NCBI RefSeq assembly: GCF_000725495.1
Contig: NZ_JNZD01000032.1
Location: forward strand, 1-64,000
Direction of reading: 5' to 3'
Source: Streptomyces aureus
Lineage (GTDB): Bacteria > Actinomycetota > Actinomycetes > Streptomycetales > Streptomycetaceae
Length of the DNA stretch: 64,000 nucleotides
A program made the position numbers and the translations under genes. Under the pieces are notes generated by a model, which was not told where the DNA came from, did not search any database, and saw only the letters and a program-made list of their open reading frames with translations. Below, one piece after another: positions 1 to 8,716 of this stretch; position 1 is the first letter of the stretch; each line of letters opens with the position of its first letter.

Positions 1-41
1 TCCCCCGAGCTCTCGGCTCCGCTCGAGCAGGGGGCACCCCC
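1..41. repeat. Streptomyces-type short palindromic repeat (partial)
   Basis: An imperfect inverted repeat: a CCCCC-GAGC arm near the left edge can pair with a GCTC...GGGGG arm ending near position 36. It resembles the GAGCTC/GCTCGAGC palindrome often scattered between Streptomyces genes. It is cut by the window edge, so its full extent cannot be seen. It could act as a terminator for a gene to the left. Confidence 0.5.
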
Positions 42-95
42 ATGACGCCGCGCGGCCCGCCCTTCGGGCGAACGACGGGACTTTCGCAACACGCC

Positions 96-1046
96 CTAGG
101 GCACGTGGTACGTCTCGCCGTACACCTGCCACCGCAGCGGGGTGTCCAGGCCGAGGTTCCCCTCGTCCAGGAAACGGCGCTGGGCCGTGTCGATGCGGGT
201 GGTGTCCCGGTCCGGGTCCTTCGCCTTCATGGCCGCGCGCCGGACGTCCAGGAACGTTCGGAGGTACGTCCTCTCGTCGCCGCCCTCGGACGGCGGGGCC
301 GCCTCGCGCAGCGCGCGCTCGCGCAGCCCCTGGAAGCCGTCACCGGTGCCGGGACCGTGCATCACCAGGGCGTCGTAGTAGATGAACTGGCCGAGCGTGC
401 CGAGCCCGTCCAGCTTGGCGAGCCGGACCGCCGGGTCGAAGTAGACCCGGTCGCGCTCGGAGTCCTGGGCCTCGCGGAACGCGGCCACGCGGGCCTCGTG
501 GCGCCAGGCCGCGACGAAGTCCGGGCCGAGCCCCGCGTGGGAGTCCGTGCCGTCGACCGCGCGCAGGGCCGGGAGGTAGCGGGCGAGCCCGTTGTCCGGG
601 TGCGCCCTCGTGTAGCGCTCGACCAGGGTGAGCAGGTCGTGCGTGCCGGTGCAGAAACCGACGACGCCCGCCGTGTAGCCCTGGCCGTCACCGATGTCCT
701 CGATGTAGCCGTACGCCGTGCGCCAGTTCAGCGTGGAGTTCTCGGCACTCGCCACGATCTGCTGGGCGAGCTCCTTCTTCGCCGGGGCGGCGAGTCCGGC
801 CGGCCTGGCGGCGACGGCCGCGTCGTCGGCCGCCCGCTCCACCGCTGCCCGGCCGTCCGCCCGCTCCACCGCTGCCCGGCCGTCCGCCCGCTCCACCGCT
901 GCCCGGCTGTCCGCCGCCCGGGACTGCGACGCCGGCGGCCGGCCGCCCTTGGCGTCGGCCGCGGCGTGCTCGGACGTGGCGCCGTAGACCGCCGCCGTGA
1001 TCAGCACGGGAGCGAGGGCGAACAACAGGAAACCCGTACGTTTCAT
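96..1046 (-). CDS. csn: secreted chitosanase, glycoside hydrolase family 46
   Basis: Endo-hydrolase of chitosan, exported by an N-terminal hydrophobic signal (about residues 1-30, lysine and arginine at 2-3). The mature part follows family 46 closely: the SAENS segment carries E102 and the EDIGDGQGY segment carries D120, matching catalytic Glu22 and Asp40 of the Streptomyces N174 enzyme with the same spacing of 18. The GFCTGT, RDRVYFDPAV and MHGPG blocks are also present. Residues 48-72 are a ninefold Ala-Val-Glu-Arg-Ala-Asp-Gly-Arg-type repeat coded by a 27-bp DNA repeat and form a linker not needed for catalysis. The ATG at 1046 is preferred over an upstream in-frame start because the signal peptide begins there. 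A TACCCT -10-like hexamer lies 7 nt upstream and no Shine-Dalgarno is seen, so a leaderless transcript is likely. Confidence 0.93.
   Translation of the reverse strand: MKRTGFLLFALAPVLITAAVYGATSEHAAADAKGGRPPASQSRAADSRAAVERADGRAAVERADGRAAVERAADDAAVAARPAGLAAPAKKELAQQIVASAENSTLNWRTAYGYIEDIGDGQGYTAGVVGFCTGTHDLLTLVERYTRAHPDNGLARYLPALRAVDGTDSHAGLGPDFVAAWRHEARVAAFREAQDSERDRVYFDPAVRLAKLDGLGTLGQFIYYDALVMHGPGTGDGFQGLRERALREAAPPSEGGDERTYLRTFLDVRRAAMKAKDPDRDTTRIDTAQRRFLDEGNLGLDTPLRWQVYGETYHVP
834..914. repeat. 27-bp tandem repeat, three copies, inside csn
   Basis: Three direct copies of a 27-bp unit beginning CCGCTCCACCGCTGCC. The first two are identical and the third differs by one base. The repeat stays in frame and lengthens the linker between signal peptide and catalytic domain by nine residues per copy, so copy number could vary without breaking the gene. 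Confidence 0.95.
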
Positions 1047-1119
1047 GACGGACAGGGTAGGCCGCGCGGGCCCGCGGGCGGGGAGGCCGGGCACACCGGA
1101 CCCACAACCCCAGGTCCGG

Positions 1120-1224
1120 CCGTCACACCCTCGCTCCGTGTCGCCCCGGCCGGTCCGTCACACCTTTGCTCCGTGTCGCCCCGGCCCGTCCGTCACGCGC
1201 CGGACCGTGTCGCCCGGGGCGGCC
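1120..1224. repeat. about 35-bp imperfect tandem repeat between csn and the rhomboid gene
   Basis: Three units starting CCGTCAC and containing CCGTGTCGCCC, with periods of 35, 35 and 34 bp. Degenerate fragments of the same unit continue to about 1,320. The stretch 1,047-1,323 holds no convincing gene. It is the promoter side of csn and the 3' side of the rhomboid gene. Confidence 0.8.
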
Positions 1225-1323
1225 CGTCACACCGCCGGACCGTGGACCCACTCGCGGCCTGTGGCAACCGCGGCCGTGTGGCCCCGAGCGGTCCGTCACA
1301 TCCCGCCCGTCACACGGCGCCCG

Positions 1324-2244
1324 TCACACCGCGCCCGTCTTCAGCGCGGACACCTTCAGCACCGTGAGGGCCACCAGCAGCGCGAGCAGCCCCACGCAGA
1401 CGGCCGCCTGGATCACTGCCCGCCGGGGGCCGCGGGGCGCGTACGCGTAGGCCGCCGTCACCACGCCGCCCGCGAGCAGTCCGCCGAGATGGCCCTGCCA
1501 GGACGTGACCCCCGCCGAGACCAGCAGCCAGATCAGCAGGCCCGCCATGTACCGGTTGACGCCGCTCATGTCCGCGCCGAGCCTGCGCGCCATCACGTAG
1601 TAGGCGGCGCCGATGCCGAAGATCGCGCCCGAGGCGCCGACCGTCTGGTCGCCCGGCGCGATCAGCAGCACGAGCACCGAGCCGCCGAGCGCCGACAGCA
1701 GGTACAGCGCGAGATAGCGGACCCGGCCGAGCTGGGCCTCGACAGTCCGGCCGATGTTCCACAGCGCGAACATGTTCATCACGATGTGGGCGATCCCGAA
1801 CGTGCCCTCGGTCGGCGACAGATGCAGGAACGCGCCGGTCAGCAGCCGGTACCACTCCCCGGCGACCACGCCCTCAGGGTGGTAGAAGGAGGAGTGCACG
1901 TGGTCCCACAGGTAGTGGTTGCCGTCGGCGTCCACCAGGCCCGCGCCGAGCATCGAGAAGCGGTCCTCGACCGAGGAACGCACCAGTTCGCCCAGATAGG
2001 CCAGCACGTTCAGACCGATGAGGACGTACGTCACCGCCGGCACCGTCGAGATCCGGCCGCCGAAGGCCGTACGCGCCTGCCGGATCGACCGCGCTCCCTC
2101 CTTCACGCACTCCACGCACTGGTGGCCGACGGCCGCCTCGCGCATGCAGCCCGGACATATGTAGCGGTCGCAACGGGTGCAGCGCACATGCGACTCCACC
2201 TTGGGGTGGCGGTAGCAAGTGGTGACGGTGGACTCGGACTCCAC
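1324..2244 (-). CDS. rhomboid-family intramembrane serine protease with N-terminal zinc finger
   Basis: Predicted polytopic membrane protease that cleaves transmembrane segments of other proteins. Residues 10-46 form a B-box-like zinc finger (C10, H13, C22, C25, C30, C33, H41, C43, C46). The rest is hydrophobic, with the rhomboid catalytic serine in GASGAIFG and the catalytic histidine in WQGHLGG, which together make the Ser-His dyad. The start is GTG, chosen because AGGAG lies 8 nt upstream. The finger-plus-rhomboid architecture is the usual actinobacterial form. The substrate is unknown and the gene stands alone. Confidence 0.9.
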   Translation of the reverse strand: MESESTVTTCYRHPKVESHVRCTRCDRYICPGCMREAAVGHQCVECVKEGARSIRQARTAFGGRISTVPAVTYVLIGLNVLAYLGELVRSSVEDRFSMLGAGLVDADGNHYLWDHVHSSFYHPEGVVAGEWYRLLTGAFLHLSPTEGTFGIAHIVMNMFALWNIGRTVEAQLGRVRYLALYLLSALGGSVLVLLIAPGDQTVGASGAIFGIGAAYYVMARRLGADMSGVNRYMAGLLIWLLVSAGVTSWQGHLGGLLAGGVVTAAYAYAPRGPRRAVIQAAVCVGLLALLVALTVLKVSALKTGAV

Positions 2245-2452
2245 GGCCGGCTCCTAGGAACGCGCGGGGAAAGGGGAAGAAACGAGCCGGTGGGGACGGC
2301 GGTGATCAAACTATCCAACGTCTCTGACAACGGGGAACGGCAGGGCCACGATCCGTGGCCGCCGTCCGCGGACCCCGGCGCCCGCCCTCCGGTCCCGGTC
2401 GCCAGGTGACGTAATCTCGGCGTTCCGCAGTCCGCGCACGACGGGAGCCCGC

Positions 2453-3172
2453 ATGGCCGGAATAAGCCTCACCAAGATCGAGGAGGCCGCGCCGGCGCTG
2501 GTGGGCCCCTACAAGAGCGCCGGGATCAGCCTCGTCAAGCACGGACTGAGCGGCCAACGGGCCGCCGTGTACCTGGTCGTGGACTACTCCGGGTCGATGA
2601 AGCCGTTCTACGACGACGGCAGTGTGCAGGCCCTCGCCGACCGGGTGCTGGGCCTGTCCGCCCACCTCGACGACGACGGCACCGTGCCGGTCGTCTTCTT
2701 CTCCACGGACGTCGACGCCGTCACCGACATCGCGCTCGAGAACCACCGCGGGCGGATCGAGCGGATCGCGGCCGGGCTGGGGCACATGGGCAGGACGAGC
2801 TACCACCTCGCCATGGACGCCGTCATCGACCACTACCTCGACAGCGGCTCCAGCGCTCCCGCGCTGGTCGTCTTCCAGACCGACGGGGGGCCGATCAACA
2901 AGCTCGCCGCCGAACGGTATCTGTGCAAGGCCGCCCGGCTGCCGATGTTCTGGCAGTTCGTGGGTTTCGGCGACCGGGGCAGCAAGCAGTTCGACTTCCT
3001 GCGCAAGCTCGACGAACTGGCCGTGCCGCAGAAGCGGGTCGTCGACAACGCGGGCTTCTTCCAAGCCGGTTCGGACCCGCGCGCGGTGAGCGACGGGGAA
3101 CTGTACGACCGGCTGGTCGCGGAGTTCCCGCAGTGGCTGGCAGCGGCACGGGCCCGGGGCATCGTGACCTGA
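2453..3172 (+). CDS. von Willebrand factor A domain protein (TerF-like)
   Basis: A 239-residue cytoplasmic protein that is nearly all one VWA domain. The metal-dependent adhesion site is intact, with D44, S46 and S48 in VVDYSGSMKP, followed by the conserved threonine and the TDGGP segment. The N-terminal ISLTKIEEAAPALV and the overall length match the TerF/VWA proteins often encoded near tellurium-resistance-type (TerD) genes, but no TerD gene is within view. The likely role is metal-dependent protein binding; the partner is unknown. Confidence 0.8.
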   Translation: MAGISLTKIEEAAPALVGPYKSAGISLVKHGLSGQRAAVYLVVDYSGSMKPFYDDGSVQALADRVLGLSAHLDDDGTVPVVFFSTDVDAVTDIALENHRGRIERIAAGLGHMGRTSYHLAMDAVIDHYLDSGSSAPALVVFQTDGGPINKLAAERYLCKAARLPMFWQFVGFGDRGSKQFDFLRKLDELAVPQKRVVDNAGFFQAGSDPRAVSDGELYDRLVAEFPQWLAAARARGIVT

Positions 3173-3310
3173 GGGTGTGCGCCGTGGCCGGTGCGGGCGG
3201 GCACTGCGGTCCGACCGCACCGGCCTCTTCCTTCCCAACACCTCGCCGATGACGCCCCGTTGGCTTCGACCGGTCGACGTGCCACCCTGGTGGGCCGAGG
3301 GGAGCGGCGA

Positions 3311-5032
3311 ATGGACGCACGAGAGATCGACTCCGGCAGGGCCGCACGGACTTCGGTGAACGGGGCACCTTCGAGCGGGACTTCGGGGACCCCCGGGCCG
3401 GAGGGGACCCTACGGGCCCGGCGCGGGCCGGAGACCGGCAAGGGGGAGCGGTTCGCCGACTGGGCCGACGGACGTCTCGGCGTCTACGCGCTGGCCAAGG
3501 CCAACATGCGAAAGGTCTTCCCGGACCACTGGTCGTTCATGCTGGGCGAGGTCTGCCTCTACAGCTTCCTGATCCTCATCATCACCGGTGTCTACCTCAC
3601 CCTGTTCTTCGAGCCGAGCGGTGTCGAGGTCGTCTACCACGGTTCCTACGGGCCCCTGAACGGCGTCCTCATGACCCGGGCGTACGAGTCCACGCTCGAC
3701 ATCAGCTTCGACGTGCGCGGCGGACTCCTGATCCGCCAGATCCACCACTGGGCGGCGGTCGTCTTCCTCGCCGGGATGCTCGTCCACATGATGCGGGTGT
3801 TCTTCACCGGCGCGTTCCGCAAGCCGCGCGAGGTCAACTGGCTCTTCGGCTGGACCCTGCTGATGCTCGGCCTCATCACCGGGCTGACCGGCTACTCGCT
3901 TCCCGACGACCTGCTCTCCGGCACCGGCGTCCGCTTCGCCGACGGAGCGATCCTGTCCATCCCCGTCGTGGGGACGTACCTCTCTTTCTTCCTCTTCGGC
4001 GGGGAGTTCCCCGGGCACGACATCATCTCCAGGTTCTTCCCCATCCACGTCCTGCTGCTGCCGGGCATCATGCTCGGACTGGTCGTCGCCCATCTGATCC
4101 TGGTCTTCCACCACAAGCACACCCAGTACCCGGGGCCCGGGAAGGACCAGAAGTCGGTCGTCGGCATGCCGTTCCTGCCCGTCTACATGGCCAAGGCCGG
4201 CGGCTTCTTCTTCCTCGTCTTCGGAGTCCTGGCGGTCATGGGCGCGATCGCCACCATCAACCCCGTGTGGGCGTTCGGGCCCTACCGCCCCGACCTGGTC
4301 ACCACCGGCGCGCAGCCCGACTGGTACCTCGGCTTCTCCGAAGGGCTCATCCGCGTGATGCCGGGATGGGAGGTCAACGCCTTCGGCCACACCCTCCAAC
4401 TGGGCGTCTTCATCCCCTTCATGCTCTTCCCGCTGATCATGACCGCCATCGCCGTCTACCCGTTCATCGAAGCCTGGGTCACCGGCGACAAGCGCGAGCA
4501 CCACGTCCTGGACCGGCCGCGCAACGCCCCCACCCGCACCGCGCTCGGCGTCGCCTGGCTGACCCTGTACGCGGTCCTGCTGATCGGCGGCGGCAACGAC
4601 CTGTGGGCCACCCACTTCCATCTGTCGATCAACGCGATCACCTGGTTCGTCCGCGTCGCCGTCTTCGCCGGACCCGTCCTCGCCTACGTCCTCACCAAAC
4701 GGATCTGTCTCGGGCTCCAGTACGCCGACCGTGACAAGGTGCTGCACGGACGCGAGTCCGGCACGATCACGATGCTGCCGCACGGCGAGTACATCGAGGT
4801 CCACCAACCGCTCACCCCGGAACAGCGGTTCACCCTCACCCAGCACGAACAGGCGCCGCCCTACGAGCTGGGCCCGCTCGTCGACGCGAACGGGGTGGCC
4901 CGCCGCGCCGGACCGGCCCGGCGGCTGCGCGCCCGGCTGGCGCGCGGCCTGTACGGGCCCGGCACGAGGGTCCCCAAGCCGACGGCCGAGGAGTACCGCG
5001 CGCTCACGAGCGGGGACGACCACCACCACTGA
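3311..5032 (+). CDS. qcrB: orphan cytochrome b subunit of the cytochrome bcc (bc1-type) complex
   Basis: Membrane quinol-oxidising subunit of respiratory complex III. Two haem-ligand pairs are visible: H145/H159 (13 residues between) and H246/H261 (14 between, the b6f-type spacing). The quinol-site motif is PDWYLGF. About eight to nine membrane segments and a hydrophilic C-terminus ending in three histidines follow. The start is the ATG preceded by GAGGGGAG; upstream in-frame starts would add unrelated sequence. The usual partners qcrC and qcrA are not adjacent, so this is probably a second copy rather than the housekeeping qcrCAB gene. Its last 29 bases overlap the convergent ipdE2 gene. Whether it joins the normal complex or an alternative one cannot be told. 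Confidence 0.88.
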   Translation: MDAREIDSGRAARTSVNGAPSSGTSGTPGPEGTLRARRGPETGKGERFADWADGRLGVYALAKANMRKVFPDHWSFMLGEVCLYSFLILIITGVYLTLFFEPSGVEVVYHGSYGPLNGVLMTRAYESTLDISFDVRGGLLIRQIHHWAAVVFLAGMLVHMMRVFFTGAFRKPREVNWLFGWTLLMLGLITGLTGYSLPDDLLSGTGVRFADGAILSIPVVGTYLSFFLFGGEFPGHDIISRFFPIHVLLLPGIMLGLVVAHLILVFHHKHTQYPGPGKDQKSVVGMPFLPVYMAKAGGFFFLVFGVLAVMGAIATINPVWAFGPYRPDLVTTGAQPDWYLGFSEGLIRVMPGWEVNAFGHTLQLGVFIPFMLFPLIMTAIAVYPFIEAWVTGDKREHHVLDRPRNAPTRTALGVAWLTLYAVLLIGGGNDLWATHFHLSINAITWFVRVAVFAGPVLAYVLTKRICLGLQYADRDKVLHGRESGTITMLPHGEYIEVHQPLTPEQRFTLTQHEQAPPYELGPLVDANGVARRAGPARRLRARLARGLYGPGTRVPKPTAEEYRALTSGDDHHH

Positions 5033-6059
5033 GCCCGGCCAGCGCCTCGGCCCTGCACACGGCCGGGGTGCCCCAGGCGCTCCGCAGGGCGCGGGCCTTG
5101 GTGAACCACAGGGACAGGTCGTACTCGGCGGTGTAGCCGATCGCGCCGTGCAGCTGCAACGCGGTCCTGGCCGTGCCGTACGCGGCCTCGCAGGCGGTGA
5201 CCTTCGCGGCCGCCACATCGGCCGGCGCCATCGACAGCGCGGCCCCGAACAGCAGCGGCCGCGCGAACTCCAGGGCGATCAGCGCGTCCGCGAGCCGGTG
5301 CTTGACCGCCTGGAACGAGGCGACCGGAACACCGAACTGGGTCCGCCGCCCCGCGTACTCGACGGTCCGGCCGAGCAGCGCGAGCCCCACCCCGAGCGCC
5401 TGGGCGGCGGTGGCCAGCCGGGCCCAGGCCAGCGCCCGGAGCGCGGCGCGGGCGACCCCCGGTCCGGCGGCCAGGAGTTCACCGCCGCTGTCCGGACGGG
5501 CGAGCCGTCGGGCCGGGTCCAGGGACGCCCGCACCGGCCCGTGCCCGGCCGCGAGCCACAGCCCGTCACCGTCCACCACGAGCGAGACCGCGGCGGCGTC
5601 CGCGTCCAGCGCGTGACCGCCGGACAGGGCAGCGGGGTCCGCAGTGCCGCTTCGGGGCGATGACTCCGCCGGGTCGGGCAGGAGCAGGGTGGCCGGGCTC
5701 TTGCCCGAGGCCAGGTCCGGCAGGAGCCGTTCGGCCGGGCCCGGTTCACCCAGCGCGCTCAGCCCGCCCAGCAGGGCCGCCGCGGCGACCGTCTCCACCA
5801 CCGGGCCGGGAACCGCGTGCCGCCCCAGCTCCACGAACGCCACCGCCAGGTCCACCGGCAGCGGGCCCAGCCCCTCGTACGCCTCCGGGACCGCCAGCGC
5901 GAACACGCCCGCCTCGGCGAGCCGCGACCACAGGGCCCGCCCCGGCACGTGATCGCCGCCGGCCCACGCCCGCACCGCCGCCGGGGTGTCCGCGGACCCC
6001 AGCATCGCGTCCAGCGAGGCGGCGAAGGCACGCTGTTCGGTGTCGAGGAGGAAACGCAT
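5004..6059 (-). CDS. ipdE2: acyl-CoA dehydrogenase beta-type subunit, IpdE2 (FadE33)-like
   Basis: A 351-residue acyl-CoA dehydrogenase with the family's N-terminal helical part, a weakly conserved middle domain and a C-terminal helical domain containing GRRTQFGVPVASFQAVKH and QLHGAIGYTAEYDLSLW. In mycobacteria IpdE1 and IpdE2 (FadE30, FadE33) form an alpha2-beta2 enzyme that dehydrogenates the propionyl side chain of 5-OH-HIP-CoA, an intermediate of steroid C/D-ring breakdown. There the genes lie in divergent operons; here they are adjacent and coupled, the ATG overlapping the ipdE1 stop by one base. Assignment as IpdE2 rests on neighbours and subunit pairing and is less certain than IpdE1. 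It overlaps the 3' end of qcrB by 29 bp. Confidence 0.8.
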   Translation of the reverse strand: MRFLLDTEQRAFAASLDAMLGSADTPAAVRAWAGGDHVPGRALWSRLAEAGVFALAVPEAYEGLGPLPVDLAVAFVELGRHAVPGPVVETVAAAALLGGLSALGEPGPAERLLPDLASGKSPATLLLPDPAESSPRSGTADPAALSGGHALDADAAAVSLVVDGDGLWLAAGHGPVRASLDPARRLARPDSGGELLAAGPGVARAALRALAWARLATAAQALGVGLALLGRTVEYAGRRTQFGVPVASFQAVKHRLADALIALEFARPLLFGAALSMAPADVAAAKVTACEAAYGTARTALQLHGAIGYTAEYDLSLWFTKARALRSAWGTPAVCRAEALAGLSGGGRPRS

Positions 6060-7204
6060 CAGCGGCGGCCCTTCGGCAGGCCGAGCAGCCGCTCGGCGAT
6101 GATGTCGCGCTGGATCTCGTTGGTGCCCGCGTACACCGGGCCCGCGAGCGCGAAGACGTACCCCTCGCACCAGGCGCCGTCCGCCGACTCGCCCCCGGCG
6201 CCCAGCAGATCGAGCGCCGTCTCGTGCAGCGCGAGGTCCAGCTCCGACCAGAACACCTTGTTCAGACTGGACTCGGAGCCGATGCCCTCCCCTTCGAGCA
6301 GCCGGGAGGCGTGGGCGTACGTGAACAGCTGGTAGGCCCGCGCCCCGATCACCGCGTCGGCCACCCGCTCGCGCAGAGCCGTGTCCGACGGGTCGCCCCG
6401 GTCCCGCCACAGCGCGGCCAGCCGGTCCGCCGCCGCCAGGAACCGGCCCGGCGAACGCAGCGTCAGCCCACGTTCGTTGCCCGCCGTCGACATCGCCACC
6501 CGCCAGCCCTGCCCCGGCTCCCCGATCACGTCCTCGTCGGGCACGAACACGTCGTCCAGGAACAGCTCCGCGAACGCCGGCCTGCCGTCCAGACGCCCGA
6601 TCGGGCGGACCGTCACCCCCGGCGCGCGCAGGTCGAACATCAGATACGTCAGGCCCCGATGGGGTTTCTCCAGGCCCGGCTCGCTGCGGAACAGGCCGAA
6701 GGCCCGGTCGGCGAACGCGGCCCGCGACGACCACGTCTTGTGCCCGCGCAGCAGCCAGCCGCCGTCCGTCCGCACCGCCCGCGACCGCAGCGAGGCCAGG
6801 TCCGAACCCGCCTCCGGCTCGGACCAGGCCTGCGCCCACACCACCTCGCCGGTGGCCATCGACGGCAGCACCCGCGCCCGCTGCTCCGCCGTGCCGTGCT
6901 CGAACAGCGTCGGCGCGAGCAGACTCACGCCGTTCTGCCCGACCCGCCCCGGCGCGCCCGCCGCGTGGTACTCCTCCTCGAACACCAGCCAGCGCACCAG
7001 GTCCGCGTCCCGGCCGCCGTACTCCGCCGGCCACGACACCACCGACCAGCGGTCCGCCGCCAGTTCGGCCTCCCAGACGCGATGCGCCGCGAAGCCCTCC
7101 GCGGTCTCCAGCGAGGGCGGCGGGACCGCCGGGACGTGCTCGTCCAGCCAGGCACGGGCCTCGGCGCGGAACGCCTCGTCGGCGGGGGAGAGGTCGAGAT
7201 CCAT
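6059..7204 (-). CDS. ipdE1: acyl-CoA dehydrogenase alpha-type subunit, IpdE1 (FadE30)-like
   Basis: A 381-residue FAD-dependent acyl-CoA dehydrogenase. The WSEPEAGSD and GHKTWSS blocks of the middle domain and the YAGTNEIQRD signature at 358-367 are typical of the flavin-binding alpha subunits of steroid-degrading enzymes. It probably pairs with the next gene to oxidise 5-OH-HIP-CoA. It is transcribed away from the SDR-kstR2-fadA6 operon, as fadE30 and its neighbours are grouped in Mycobacterium tuberculosis. A KstR2-like operator lies 28 nt upstream of its ATG and should control it. Confidence 0.87.
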   Translation of the reverse strand: MDLDLSPADEAFRAEARAWLDEHVPAVPPPSLETAEGFAAHRVWEAELAADRWSVVSWPAEYGGRDADLVRWLVFEEEYHAAGAPGRVGQNGVSLLAPTLFEHGTAEQRARVLPSMATGEVVWAQAWSEPEAGSDLASLRSRAVRTDGGWLLRGHKTWSSRAAFADRAFGLFRSEPGLEKPHRGLTYLMFDLRAPGVTVRPIGRLDGRPAFAELFLDDVFVPDEDVIGEPGQGWRVAMSTAGNERGLTLRSPGRFLAAADRLAALWRDRGDPSDTALRERVADAVIGARAYQLFTYAHASRLLEGEGIGSESSLNKVFWSELDLALHETALDLLGAGGESADGAWCEGYVFALAGPVYAGTNEIQRDIIAERLLGLPKGRR

Positions 7205-7231
7205 CGGCGGCACCTTCCGGCAACCTTCCCT

Positions 7232-7245
7232 AACAAGTGTTTGGT
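7232..7245. promoter_or_regulatory. candidate KstR2 operator 1 (between ipdE1 and the SDR-kstR2 operon)
   Basis: The 14 bases AACAAGTGTTTGGT fit the mycobacterial KstR2 operator AnCAAGnnCTTGnT with one mismatch. The similarity to the second site in this window extends further, to CCTAACAA..GTTTGGTRG on 7,229-7,248. It lies in a 57-bp divergent promoter gap, where it would repress both directions. In mycobacteria HIP-CoA relieves KstR2 repression; that this holds here is inferred. Confidence 0.78.
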
Positions 7246-7261
7246 AGGTTAGCTTGGAGGC

Positions 7262-8053
7262 ATGAGCGACGTCGAGAGCCCGGCGTACGTACCCGGCCAC
7301 GGACTGCTGAAGGGCCGCAGCGCCGTCATCACCGCCGCGGCCGGCGCCGGCATCGGCGGAGCCACCGCCCGCCGGCTCCTCGAAGAGGGCGCCCGCGTCG
7401 TCCTCAGCGACGCCCACACCCGCCGCCTGGGCGAGACCCTCGACACCCTCACCAAGGAATTCGGCCCCGGCCAGGTCGCCGCACAGCCCTGCGACGTCAC
7501 CGACGAGGACCAGGTCCAGGCCCTCTTCGACACCGCCACCCGCCTCCACGGCCGGCTGGACATCGTCGTCAACAACGCCGGCCTCGGCGGCATCGCACCC
7601 CTCGTCGACATGAGCGACGACCAGTGGTCCACCGTCCTCGACGTCACCCTGAACGGCACCTTCCGCTGCACCCGGGCCGCCCTGCGACGCCTCAGGGACG
7701 GCGGCCACGGCGGAGTCGTCGTCAACAACGCCTCCGTCCTCGGCTGGCGCGCCCAGTCCGGACAGGCCCACTACGCCGCCGCGAAAGCGGGCGTCATGGC
7801 CCTCACCCGCTGCGCCGCCGTCGAGGCCGCCGCCTACGGCGTCCGGGTCAACGCCGTCGCGCCCAGCCTCGCCCTGCACCCCCACCTGGCGAAGGTCACC
7901 ACCCCCGGACTCCTGGAGGAACTGACCGCCCGCGAGGCCTTCGGCCGCCACGCCGAACCCTGGGAGGTCGCCAACGTCATCGTCTTCCTCGCCTCCGGCT
8001 ACTCCTCGTACCTCACCGGCGAGGTCGTGTCCGTGAGCAGCCAGCACGCGTAG
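7262..8053 (+). CDS. short-chain dehydrogenase/reductase of the HIP cluster (Rv3559c/IpdF-like)
   Basis: A 263-residue NAD(P)-dependent Rossmann-fold oxidoreductase. The cofactor loop is GAGIGG near residue 27, NNAGLGG follows the central strand, and the catalytic triad is S158, Y171 and K175 (YAAAK). Length and position directly before the TetR gene match M. tuberculosis Rv3559c, a ketoreductase or hydroxy-dehydrogenase of HIP metabolism. It is the first gene of the SDR-kstR2-fadA6 operon, with a GGAGG-type ribosome site directly before the ATG and the KstR2 operator 16 nt upstream. The exact substrate is not shown by sequence. Confidence 0.87.
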   Translation: MSDVESPAYVPGHGLLKGRSAVITAAAGAGIGGATARRLLEEGARVVLSDAHTRRLGETLDTLTKEFGPGQVAAQPCDVTDEDQVQALFDTATRLHGRLDIVVNNAGLGGIAPLVDMSDDQWSTVLDVTLNGTFRCTRAALRRLRDGGHGGVVVNNASVLGWRAQSGQAHYAAAKAGVMALTRCAAVEAAAYGVRVNAVAPSLALHPHLAKVTTPGLLEELTAREAFGRHAEPWEVANVIVFLASGYSSYLTGEVVSVSSQHA

Positions 8054-8068
8054 GACGACAATGACCCG

Positions 8069-8686
8069 GTGCCTACCAAGAAGAAGCCCCAGGTGACCGC
8101 CACCCCGGAGCGCCGCCGCGAACTCCTCGGCACCGCAGCCGAGGTGTTCGCCGAACAGGGCTACAACGCCACCACCGTCCGCCGCATCGCGGACGAGGCC
8201 GGGATGCTCGCCGGCAGCCTCTACTACCACTTCGACTCCAAGGAATCGATGCTGGAGGAGATCCTGCGCACCTTCCTCGACGAGCTCTGGGAGGGCTACG
8301 ACACCGTCCTCGACGCCGGACTCGGCCCCCGGGAGACCCTCGAAGCCCTCGTCACCGAATCCTTCCGGGAGATCGACCGGCACCGCGCGGCCGTCGCCAT
8401 CTACCAGAAGGAGTCCCGGCACCTCGCCGCACAGCAGCGCTTCGCCTTCCTCACCGAGTCCCAGCGCAACTTCGAGAAGGCCTGGCTCAGCACGTTGGAA
8501 CGCGGAGTCGACGCCGGGGTCTTCCGCGCCGACCTCGACATCCGCCTGACCTACCGCTTCGTCCGCGACACCGTCTGGGTCGCCGCCTCCTGGTACCGGC
8601 CCGGCGGCCGGCACAGCCCCGAGGAGATCGCCCGCCAGTACCTGTCGATGGTGCTCGACGGCATCTCCGTGCGCGAGGAGACGTAA
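8069..8686 (+). CDS. kstR2: TetR-family repressor, KstR2-like
   Basis: A 205-residue TetR regulator. The helix-turn-helix lies at about residues 34-57, including TTVRRIADEAGM and SLYYHFDSKE, and the C-terminal helical ligand domain includes the AIYQKESRHL segment. In mycobacteria KstR2 represses the HIP-degradation genes and releases DNA on binding HIP-CoA. It is coded 15 bp after the SDR and 30 bp before the thiolase, so it is autoregulated if operator 1 is real. The start is GTG; a nearby ATG at 8,061 is out of frame. Identity is supported by the two matching operators in the same locus. Confidence 0.85.
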   Translation: MPTKKKPQVTATPERRRELLGTAAEVFAEQGYNATTVRRIADEAGMLAGSLYYHFDSKESMLEEILRTFLDELWEGYDTVLDAGLGPRETLEALVTESFREIDRHRAAVAIYQKESRHLAAQQRFAFLTESQRNFEKAWLSTLERGVDAGVFRADLDIRLTYRFVRDTVWVAASWYRPGGRHSPEEIARQYLSMVLDGISVREET

Positions 8687-8716
8687 GCGGCACACCCACA
8701 CCCCCAAGGAGCCGTC

